The notes beneath the pieces are model-generated. The model was not told where the DNA came from. It did not search any database and was given only the letters and a program-made list of their open reading frames with translations. 64,000 nucleotides of DNA from Echinometra lucunter (taxonomy: Eukaryota; Echinodermata; Echinoidea; Camarodonta; Echinometridae), in contig CM057151.1 in assembly GCA_029962745.1 (NCBI GenBank), forward strand, positions 36,715,081 through 36,779,080, in the 5' to 3' direction. Positions 47,008 to 57,200 of the stretch are shown piece by piece (positions within the stretch are counted from its first letter, which is position 1; each line of letters starts with the position of its first letter). A program made the position numbers and the translations under genes.

Positions 47008-49646
47008 GAATTGGGTTGAACTGGCCGTTTGATTTCTTGGAGTGATATCGTTTGGTTATATTACCGCCTATGCGTAGAAGAAGAGTAGAGCATTAGATAG
47101 GAACTGTAGATGCAAACCCATTTCCTTCCATAAGAATAGTCATTATCATCGGCACTAGTTAAGATACTTATGCCAGCGAGCGCTTCCCAGGGTCCCATTT
47201 TCTTTCTTTTTCATTGTTTTCCGCTTTCATTTCACTTCCTTCTTTCCTTTACCTTTCCTTTCTCTTTCCCTTTTCTTTTTCCTTTTTTCTTTTTTCTTTT
47301 TTGTTCGGAAATTATTGGGGGGGCAAAATGATATCTTTGCCCCCCAAAAAAATTTTCTTGGGGGGGCAACTGCCCCCCCCCCTGCCCCCCCCCCCCCCAG
47401 GATCGACGCCTCTGACCCCGGACCTGCTCGACAAAGCACATGGCATGGAGGCAATTACATGTACATTGTACGTCATTAACCTGCGCTTCAATTCGGTCAG
47501 TGCTACCATCATTATAAACTTTTAAACTTCATGCAGACTCTCTCACAACAGCCTTTTCATCAAAAAACTGTTTTTATTTGACTTTGAATCCTTGACCATG
47601 CACAGATTTTTTGGGAGACCCACCCAGCCCGTGCCCCCCTTTTCGCGACTTAGACACCTTTTTAACTTGTCAGGGAATTTCTCAAGTAAAGTAGACACCT
47701 GAAAAAGGCCAAGGACCTTTTTTTTTATTTTCAGCCAATTTTTCAGGTAAAATAGATACCTGCAAAGACTTTGGCCCCCCTTTCAAGAATCCTGAATCCA
47801 TCGCTGCCCTTGAAGTCCATGCTTCCTTTGCTGCTCAATTGGAATCATCGCAATGAAGAATCAATTAGCGCAAAATAATTCCATGTTTACAAATATGGCT
47901 CTTTGCAGCGGCCTTCCACAGAAAGTCGTCTAGGTACTCAAAACCAATCTCAGGGAGATTTTGACAACCGCACTTTACAACAGACCATAACCTGTCTCGG
48001 GGCCCCCGAGATTGGTTTGGGATTCGATGTAAACTGGGGTCCAGCTTTAGGGACGGCTTCTTTGGAAACCTATCCCCACCCCCCCTCCCCCATCCCTGGA
48101 ATGCCGAATAAAGTTTCTGGAGGTTATTTCATATACTAGCTGTATGCAAAATTATTTGGGCAAGGGATTGGTTAATGTAAAAAATGTATATACTTTTGGA
48201 GAACTCACCATCTTTGGAATACAGAACCATCACATTATTGTGCGTCCGCAACTCCTTCTTGAATTCCTTTAAATCCGAGATGTCGACCACAAGTTTACGG
48301 TTCACATTCTTTTTTGCTGCTTCAGTAACAAAGATCTGAAATGAAAGCAGTTAAGAACACATGACCATAACTTGGCTCTAAAAGAGCTGTGGAAAAACTG
48401 AGATCCCCCTCCATAAACAGATCCTATATCAAAATATGAATATTCCACTTTAGTTTTAGCATATAAAATAAAACTCCAGTGAACAGCTAAAAGGTTTTTT
48501 TCTAAATTAATTTTCACTTATCTAATTTTCAATTACTATAGAATCCATAATAATAGATCTTCTGTGATTTAGGTATATTATCAAACAACTCCATATCCAT
48601 GAAGGAACACCAACATAACTAGTATGTGGGTATTTATAGGACAACCTCCGTCACGAATTATAAATTCAATATGAATAAAGGCGCAAATATTCTAATTTAA
48701 TGATAAGTGCCTCTAAACCCCAAAACCAACCAAAACCAACCAACATGACCAATGCATCATGAGTTACGTGTGACTGCATTGCAACCCTGGGGGGGGGGGG
48801 TGGGGGCACTCGACCCCAAAAGTGACGGGGATGTGCCGCGGGCAAGACAAAAAACGGGGGCTTTGGAACGGACTTATTGTGAAAAGGAGGGTCTTCGGAA
48901 CAGGCTTTCACCAAAATGAAGCTCATTAATTGGAGCAATGCGGCCGGAACAACGAAACGAAAAACATGCTGCTTTGCCTTTGGAACGGATTTCTTTCTTC
49001 TTTTTTCTTGATAAGAAGAAAATGCTATGCTTTGGAATGGAAATCGACGTCTGAAAAAGGGAGTCGTCAAAGCGGCACCAATATATGTGAGTGCCCCCCC
49101 CCCCCCCCCCCCCGGGACTGCAACGATATTATCAAACTTCAAAGTTAACCATTCACAAGATTTCATTTTAATTTCAATAATAATGTAATAGAGTAAATAT
49201 CAAACACTTAAAGGCAGATATTCAATTATCTAGAGTCTATTTCTGCTTCATCTTTTATGATTCTACTGACCACAGTCTAAGTTAGTCAATTTTTAATGTT
49301 ATTAATGCCCTTCAAAGCCGTGCATGCATGGCACGGGATCAAGCCTTTCAAGGGCCGATTCGCACGCCGAAACTCCTCACTCGCACACAAGCGTCGTCCC
49401 GGTATATCTCGCAACCAGCAAGGCAGCAATCATCCGAAGACATATCCGTTCACACAAGCACACGATCACGTATCCTTACATACTTTTTACAGCTCAAGAA
49501 ACAATATTTTCCCCAGAATCTTCCCTCAAATGTTATTGAAAACCCCGCCATACAATATCTTAATTTTACATGAGCTCTCTTACCAGAACGCTGACCAAAA
49601 TACACGTGGTGAGACCACGGGAAACTTTCCCCAAGAACTTCGCCAT
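45223..49646 (-). CDS. PDIA5: Protein disulfide isomerase A5-like, first three exons
   Basis: ER-lumen thiol oxidoreductase family member. Minus-strand exons: 49646-49584 (21 codons from ATG), 48335-48209, 45310-45223; GT-AG junctions, phases 0, 1 and 2. Exon 1 encodes a basic start plus hydrophobic core (MAKFLGKVSRGLTTCILVSV), a signal peptide. Exons 2-3 read DISDLKEFKKELRTHNNVMV, then LYSKDAKSGESLMNLYSDV, then KGLATLVYIDC. These align with the human PDIA5 start (ISDPKDLKKLLRTRNNVLV, LYSK, ICWVDC), that is, the redox-inactive thioredoxin-like N-terminal domain. The CxxC-bearing domains are not in the window. They should follow at lower coordinates and are absent from 40216-45222, so they are likely lost at the gap. 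Confidence 0.78.
46653..47414. mobile_element. TIR element, 762 bp, in PDIA5-like intron 2
   Basis: Inverted ends cagaggcgtcgatcc / ggatcgacgcctctg. Flanks acccctgt / accccgga match in five of eight. G tracts follow the left end and C/G tracts precede the right end, as in the other hAT-like elements of this window. It contains (AT)n and (TTG)n runs. No transposase. Confidence 0.75.
48784..49122. repeat. Poly-G/poly-C-ended repeat, copy 1 (PDIA5-like intron 1)
   Basis: Left end ccctgggggggggggtggggg-cactcga, right end gagtg followed by 20 C and gggact, so the ends are inverted G tracts plus CACTC. The interior has 'acggggatgtgc'. A relative is at 62842-63222. Confidence 0.65.
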
Positions 49647-50719
49647 CTTGCCACGTTTACGGTACGGAGCGCTTGGCCGTATATTAAAGCTATATGGGAG
49701 GTGCGTCGATCTACTATACTGGCGGCATGTAATATATATGGTGTATGTATGCTGGCCAGAAATATGGGCGGGGCTCTTGTAGTAATCGTGGAGGGGGGGG
49801 GGGGGGGGGGGGCTGGGTCAGTGGTGGCGTCGCTCCCCCTCCTCATTTTTGAAGGGGAGGGGAATCCATTTTTCCCTCCCATGGGCTCCTCGCAGGACAA
49901 AAAGAAAATAAACAGGGAGGCAGATGCTTGCTTCCAAAATCTGGGGGGGGGGGGGAAGTGGCGTAGTAGGGGGGCACGCGGGGGGGGGGGGGAGGGCTTG
50001 CAAATTATATCATACAGGATCCATGTCTACCCGTGGCTGCAGAAGAAGGGCCGGGCGCAGATTTTCCCCCATCATGAGGTGGAGGGGGGGGGGGGCAAAA
50101 ACATCTCGGACCCTCTGACTATCGGACCCCGTTGCTCATTCGATCTATAGAACCTTCAGACTTTTGGACCCTCCTGCGATTCGGTCCATAGAACCTTCTG
50201 TCTGTTGGACCTTCTGACTATTGGACCCTCTCGTACATTTGGTCTATCGAACCCTCTGTCTATTGGGCGTCGGTCTATAGGACCCGCTAACTATCGGACC
50301 TTCTAGCTATAGGGCTGTAACCGGCCTCTACCCCCCCCCCCCCCCCCTGAAAAAGGTCTAGCGACGCCCCTGGCTAAGACAAATCAGTTTTGCCGCCCCT
50401 CTCACAAGACAACAGATATGTATACTGTCCACATGACCGATGTGTAAGTTTCATTATTGTAGAGTGAATCCCTACTATGAGATTGGGCCTGGATTTCCAT
50501 TCCAAATTAGGAAAATAAACTGTCATTAATATTTGATAGTATAAGGGGATAATGAGCCCGGATAATGAGACTTTAAAAAAGAAATCAACATATTTCATAC
50601 AGATATCAAAATGATAAGAGAAGAAGACAAGTGAAAGAAAGAAAGAAAAAACCCGCACTGGAGTGGATTTTGTTATTTGGAACGTGGATTTCCATTCCAA
50701 ATTAAGTTTATCCCTAGTG
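49647..50719. repeat. Region upstream of the PDIA5-like gene: G tracts and degenerate tandem units
   Basis: It contains G tracts at about 49793-49812, 49941, 49981 and 50084. At 50105-50310 there are degenerate tandem units of about 24 bp with 'ttggaccctctgactat'. An orphan hAT-type end follows (poly-C at about 50331-50347, then ctagcgacgcccctg ending near 50373). No gene; the PDIA5 promoter should lie just above 49646. Confidence 0.55.
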
Positions 50720-50978
50720 CAGGGGCGGCGCCAGGGTATTTTGATAGTGGGCAAGAAGACCCATAGGTGAGTTTATTTACGTTTTAAATGAAAAAATAGG
50801 GGTATTATACAGTTGCATGACCCATGCCCTCGCTTGTTTTCATATCCTACTCTCTTCCTCCTCCTCTGTTTTCTTCCTTTTCTCCTCTTTCCCCCCCCCC
50901 CTTTTTTTTATCCCCCCCTTGAAAAAAAATCATACGGGTTGGTCGCCCTCGCCCCCTCCCCCCGTAGCGCGGCTCCTG
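50720..50978 (+). mobile_element. hAT-type MITE copy 3
   Basis: A 259-bp element, ends caggggcggcgccag / gtagcgcggctcctg. Flanks ccctagtg / ctctagtg (7/8). It has the family core gtgagtttatttacgtttta near 50767. Confidence 0.88.
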
Positions 50979-50986
50979 CTCTAGTG

Positions 50987-52635
50987 TGACTCTTTAAAGA
51001 GTGCCAATTTCTAATCTTTCCTCTCTTAATGCGGCAGCAGACACCTATATATAAAAATGGAATTCCGTCCTCATATTTGTTGGAGCCCGTGCACGATCTT
51101 ATGCGTTGACAAAAGGAAGCAACTCTGTAGAATGAGTTTCTTAGACAATGAAGAAAACATGTCATCGTTTTATGTGGAGTTGATTCCTTTTGATAGTCTG
51201 TATTTCGGAAATTGGAGATCATGTTACCTTAATTTCTTCATCATCATATAAAACATACCAAAATCAATGTATCCTAAATAAAAAACGATCAATTTTGAAG
51301 GGGAAAAAAAAATCAGAGTTGCTTCATTTTGTCATTGGACGGCAGAGTGGGTCCGTGACATAGAGATCCCCACTTTGAAGGACGCTCCGCCGCCCCCTGC
51401 CTTGGTCACTATCGGGGCGAAACATCTGGAGAGCGAATTTCGCCCCGATATCGACTATACGGACTCCAAAAGCGCCAGGGCCGTCGACAAGAAGCTACGG
51501 AAGAGTCGGCTTATATTTTTCTTCCTCTGGCACAATCATCTGGCACTCTTTCATCACCGTTCCACCAACAGGCCTTGCAAAAAAATATCACCCGGTGACA
51601 CCGCTCTTTTTAATCAAATGAGTGGGCTTATTCCATATTGGCGAGTGACCATAGCAAGTGAGCTATTTTTTTTAACCCTTCTCCTTTACTAGTATATTAT
51701 AATAGGCCCACTTCATAGCGTTTTTGGCTGCGTGATGGGGAGCGCACAATCATATTTTTTGTCATTTTGTACTGAAAAACATCTGCCGGTGTCATCTCAT
51801 CCGGATGGACTTCTCATACGGTGACACTGGAATGTCAAATTCAATTTCTACATTTTGCAAGGTAGCAAAGCGAGTGAGCAAGAACTTTTATAATCAGAAT
51901 AATGGTGATTTTTCTTTTATAGTCATCAGAATATGCAAGGTAATTCTATGTATTCGGGAACCTTGCTTTCCCAAAATAATGATAATATTCAGGCATCATC
52001 TTGCGAATGTGAAATGACGTTCGCCTGCATTTAAATACTGATATTTTTAAAGTGGTAAGGACTCATTTTCCCCTTTGGTTGTTAATTTGTCAGAAGGACA
52101 CTCTCTTGCCTTCTTGTCTTGTCTTGTCTTCTCCTGGAGCAAACCTAAGTTATTACTTTCAGTCTCGGAGCATCCAACCTGAATTTCTTTTGTAAATGTA
52201 AATGTATTCAAAGTAATGATTCAGAGTAATATTGTAGTATTCTGCATAGCAAATAATAATTGAATCAGAAAAGAATTTCACGTTCTGTTGAAAAAAATTA
52301 TGGATAATGAAGTCATTGATTCTTTTTTTTTTTTTAAGACAGTACTGTTTAAGTGTAGATAATATTATGTTGGACAATATTATTCAAATTTTTATCGCTT
52401 TTTACTTTTCTTACATTCATTTCTCATCTTTTCTTCGTTTTTTTCCGTATAACGTTATTCAGTGAATAAAAGCTGAAACAGCGAGAGAGATAGAGAAAAA
52501 AATGTAAACAGATAAAACAAGAAAGTAAAAGAAACGAGAAAGAGGAGGCAGGCAGGCAGGAGCAATACTAGAAAAGGATGAGAGAGAGAGAGAGAGGGAG
52601 AGGAAAAAGAAAAAAAGACAGAAGAGAAAGAGTGG

Positions 52636-52666
<31 letters not shown>

Positions 52667-52950
52667 GCAGACAGACAGACAGACAAACAAAGAGAGAGAT
52701 GATGATGATTACGAAGGGAATTACATGATTATTTTTTTTTCTCAATCACATGACATAGCCGAATTCGCGACGAATAAAAGATATACACTTTCTATGCCTT
52801 TTTGTCGATACGTATCACTTGAATCTCTTCTTTTGATAACAGTGCAGAAGGCAATTGCAATGTATCTGCCATAAAGAAATATTATAAAGATTTCCAGTGT
52901 CATACGAACATTATTCACTGTTAAACGGAAAGAAAAACTCATTTTCATTA
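50987..52950. other. Intergenic DNA with microsatellites
   Basis: It holds an unrecognised GC-richer stretch at about 51390-51515, T-rich DNA, and purine-rich simple repeats with (GA)n and (GACA)n runs at about 52480-52700. No gene was recognised. Confidence 0.4.
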
Positions 52951-52958
52951 CTGCCATG

Positions 52959-53997
52959 CAGTGACGTATCTAGGCAAACAATGAATTTGCGCCCCCCCCC
53001 CCCCCTCCTGAGTGACCAAACGTATTTACATTACGGTACAAGCGAGGGAGCGAAAAAAATATTCAATCCATAAAAACGCAACTTTTTGCGCATTTCAACC
53101 AGGAAATTTGACAAATGACCACTGAAATTGAACGGTAGAGAAGATCAAAATGAGATATTAATAAACAGTTTTCTTATTTTCTCAGTTTTAAAATTGGGAG
53201 AAAAATCAACGAAAACCCTTAAGAAATAGTCGAGGCCTGGTTTTAAAGGCGACAGAAAGATTATATTTCTTTGAAATGTTTAGCTTTTGCAAATGCTGTA
53301 TTAGGCCATACTAGCAGATGAAACTTACATAATAGTGAGAAAAGCAAGGACAACTACACCATTATTTTTCAAATTCTGAACCCCTTTAAAAATTTTAAAA
53401 GCCTATAAAATCCTGAAAGGTAATATATTCATGCGAGGGAGAACTATGTTTTGTTTATGCATTTAACCTGAGGAGGGGGGGGGGGCACATTCCTTAAAGA
53501 TTATGATTTTTCTTTTTCTTTTTAGTTTCTCCTTTTGCTTTTTCTCTTTTGCGTTTTTGCACCCCCTCCAAGTGCTGCCCTTATTAGATGCTAGATTTCT
53601 TTCAAACTTTAAACCTTTGCAAATACTGTATTAGGCTGGGGGAGCAGTATTTAGCAAGAGACAGATGAAACTTACATCATTATTTCTAAAATTCTGAACC
53701 CCGTTAAAGAACTATTATAGGGGGCGGGTGCGATATTACGAGATTCTCAAGGGAAATGATAATGCAAGGGAGAAAGGTGACCGAGCTTTAGAAATTTTTG
53801 CATGCACTTGAAACCCTATTTCTGATGCATTTACCCTGCGAATGGGGGGGGGCGCAAAATCCTTTAAGAAATAATATTTTTCTTCATTTTCTGTATTTTT
53901 CCTTTTTCTCTTTTGCATTTTTTGTGCCCCCCCCCCCCCCCCCCATCAAAGTGCCGCTCGGGGCACTTGTTTCCCTGCCCCCATAGATACGCCACTG
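52959..53997. mobile_element. hAT-like element, 1039 bp, non-autonomous
   Basis: Ends cagtgacgtatctagg / atagatacgccactg. It is flanked by a perfect 8-bp duplication ctgccatg (52951-52958 and 53998-54005). It has C tracts near both ends and two internal diverged copies of a segment with 'tttgcaaat.ctgtattaggc'. No transposase. Confidence 0.88.
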
Positions 53998-54116
53998 CTG
54001 CCATGTATTAATGATCTTATTTAGTCATAAAGAAATGAGTATAAAGATATCATAATTATAATATTTGTCACAATTATTTTTATATGTATTAACACACATT
54101 TTTTTTTTTTTTAGTA

Positions 54117-54179
54117 TTACCTGATTTTCTTGACAACCTGAACAATCTTTAATAAAGTGAGTTCATTATAGTGTCTTTG
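54117..54179 (-). pseudogene. Decayed terminal-exon copy downstream of amidase C
   Basis: The minus-strand open run QRHYNELTLLKIVQVVKKIR ends at TAA and matches [20 protein letters not shown] of the real exon. Only the last third of the exon is kept and no acceptor is seen. Confidence 0.72.
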
Positions 54180-54240
54180 AGTTAACACCGGACGTCTTTA
54201 AATTTCTGTAGTTCCATTTTCCGTATTATAAATGCGTTCT

Positions 54241-57200
54241 TTACTTCGTCTCATCCCTGACTTTCTCAACGGCCTGAGCAATTTTGAAGACAGTAAGTTC
54301 ATCGTAGTGTTTTCCGACCAGCATGAGACCGACTGGCAAGCCTTTGAGGAAACCTGTGTTGACGCTGATGGCGGGGTGACCAGTGAAGTTGAAGGGCATT
54401 GTGTTGGCGTCCATCTCACCGCACATCTTCAGATATTCTGCAATTCAAAATATTCACAAGAAAAGACATTATTACATCCTTTGTTCACGTTTCAGATCAG
54501 CATGCACATGGAAACTACTCACACGTGCCTAATGTGTAGGTTTATAAGCCATTCAGTGTTTATACTGTTTTCCCTATAGACCAATTTCACAACGCAAGAG
54601 GGCAGCAGACTGTTTGACACAGTTCGACATACTGCGGTGGGCGCTCCAACTTTTATAGTACACAAGTCAATAGCGCGTTATGTACATTCGTTCGATTTTT
54701 TGTCTATTTTGACCAGTATATGCAGATTTATTTTAATATTTGCAATGATAAATTATCAGGGAAGTTCAGGTCGCAGCTGTGCGGTGCTCAAATGCCACAA
54801 GAATTAGAGAAAGTTTAAAAATTCGAAGCTAACTGAGTGCGAAATTCACTCGCTTTTGACTCATGAAGCCCGTTTGTGTGAGAAGCCGTACTCCTACACA
54901 GGTTTCGTAAGCAATGTGAAGGAATTCGTCGCCAGTGGGTAAAAACATCAACAGAAAGGACTTTGAAGTCAAGAAACATTATCATTATGTACTTTGGCGT
55001 AAAATTTAATGAGTGAAAACATGACTTTGTAAACAGGGTAAGATTTAGGGCTCCCATTTACTACGGCTTGATATGCTGCAATCGAACTTTTACTGACAAA
55101 ACTAAGTTTAAAAAGCATCGAAAGTACAAAAATACATCATACCTTCATCCGTCAGATATGACCATTGTCTTACCTCATCTCCCCATGTATCCATGCTTTA
55201 TTTTATTGATCTAGAATAAAGTAAATGGGACAATATCGGGGCATATCTCATATCTTACATTCATTTTGTACACAGAGCCAATCGCGGTCAGCGCGCTTGC
55301 CCACCGCAGCAATGGCGTCGCCGATAGAGGGCCAAATACATAAACCGGAGGTGAAATTGGTCTATAAGGCAACGCAGTTATTATTGCCATGAACCACACG
55401 TGGGTCGAGATCGAGAGGAATACAGTATTAAATGTGGGCTAAACACGGGGCTAAACACTTGTGAACGAACGGTAGCATCGAGCGAAGAATGAACAGAGGA
55501 CCTAATGTATAAATAAGAGTCAAGAGCCTTCACAAAATAATTGATAACTGATTTATTGATTTCTCAGGGGCGGTGCTACAGGGGGGGGCAGAGGGCGAAT
55601 GCCTCCTATGATTTATCAAGAGAAAAAAAAAAAGAAAAAACGAGGAGAAAAAGAAGAAAAAAGATGAGGAAAAAGAAAGAAGAGGGTGGGAAAAGAGAGG
55701 CCTGGGGCCTGCAACTATAATAATACCGCTATTTGTTCATTTAGAATGTCATTGAATTCACCTATGTGTCACTCTTGCGCCGCCCCCCCCCCCCCATCAA
55801 AATACCCTGGCGCCACCCTGTGATTTCTACATCACTATTGTGAAACATCCATGTTCATTGTATCAGTGTGATGTTTTACATTCAGTTTCATTAACATTTG
55901 ATACATTTCAAATACAGAAAGAAAACTTGAATAAAGATGAAAAAGGGTATCATAAGAATGCATTTCGCACACGTGATTGTGCTGAGGCTTAAGAATATGC
56001 ATAAAATAATAATATTCTGAATTTATATAACGCCAAATACATCTCACTGATGTCTCTAAACACTTTATAGAAATATATTAACCCGGTCATTGGATTCAGG
56101 CTTGCCCGTACATAATGTATGCACCTTCTCCACTCCCTAGGGAGCATTCCAGCCAGGCGCCCTTTGCAGGCGCGCACAATGCTAAACAAATCACAGCGAC
56201 TTTTGCATCCTACCGGGTACCCACGTAACACCTGGGTGGAGAGTGGCAAATGTAGATTCAAATCAAATAAATATGATACCGAACGGCTACACCGTATACA
56301 AGAATTAATCGATATGCTTGCAGCCTGCAGTCAAATTACATAGAGATTGGAGAAATTCTTCCACAAGCTAATGTCTTTGGCGTTACCAGCCTGAAAAGGG
56401 CATGAGAGGGAGGGAAAGAGGGAGAGAGAGAAATTTACCAAGTGTAAAATTCCCCGACATACATGGTCAGTTGATAAGAGCATTTCTGATGATATAGTGG
56501 CCCTGAAGTACGCTCGACAACAGGTCATGTGCCACGTGACTTCGCATCCCGGGTCATGAATTTCGCACCCCAGGTCCTGAATTTCGCATCCCGGGTCCTG
56601 AATTTCGCATCCCAGGTCCTGAATTTCGCATCCTGGGTCCTGAACTTCGCGTCACAGGTCACAAACTTCGCGTGACAGGTCCTGAATTTCGCATCCCAGG
56701 TCCTGAATTTAGCATCCCAGGTCCTGAACTTCGCGTCACGGGTCGCGAATTTCGCGACTGGGGCGCAAAGTTGGCCGCGAAATTCACGTCGCGCATGACC
56801 TGTTGTCGAGCGTACTTCAGGGCCAGCATTATGATGGACATACCAGGTATCGGGTCGTCTTTGAAGAAGAGCTTTGACGCTGTAAATGGAACGGTAGGCA
56901 AGGCGAGGACGTCAACCGTCTCTAAGGCTTGGTTGTAGGCCTGGCGGAGAGTGAACACCATGTTCCTTGCTCGGCAATACACCTGACTCTTGTAGTACTT
57001 CTGCAGATACTCTCCTTGGAGCAGGAAAATCTTTCGGAATAGAGTGTTAACCTTTATTTTTTTACCTGGAAATATTGACCTGGCAGGCAGGCTGAACAAA
57101 ATTTTAAGCTAGGTTTACACTATGTTCCCGGCAGCCACGGTAATCACGTTTCTGGACATCGTGAACAAAATGGGATGGACGTCAGACAAGGCGGGGGGGG

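Noticed and set aside
48666..49166. A 166-codon minus-strand frame with Gly and Pro runs
   Set aside because: The runs come from the G/C tracts of the poly-G-ended repeat, and the frame has no family similarity I can see.
49296..50150. A 284-codon plus-strand frame
   Set aside because: It runs across several G tracts and repeat blocks, has no recognisable domain, and lies over the antisense of PDIA5-like exon 1.
50300..50373. A complete hAT-like element ending at 50373
   Set aside because: Only the right-hand end (ctagcgacgcccctg) is clear. No matching left end with an 8-bp duplication was found, so it is listed only as an orphan end.
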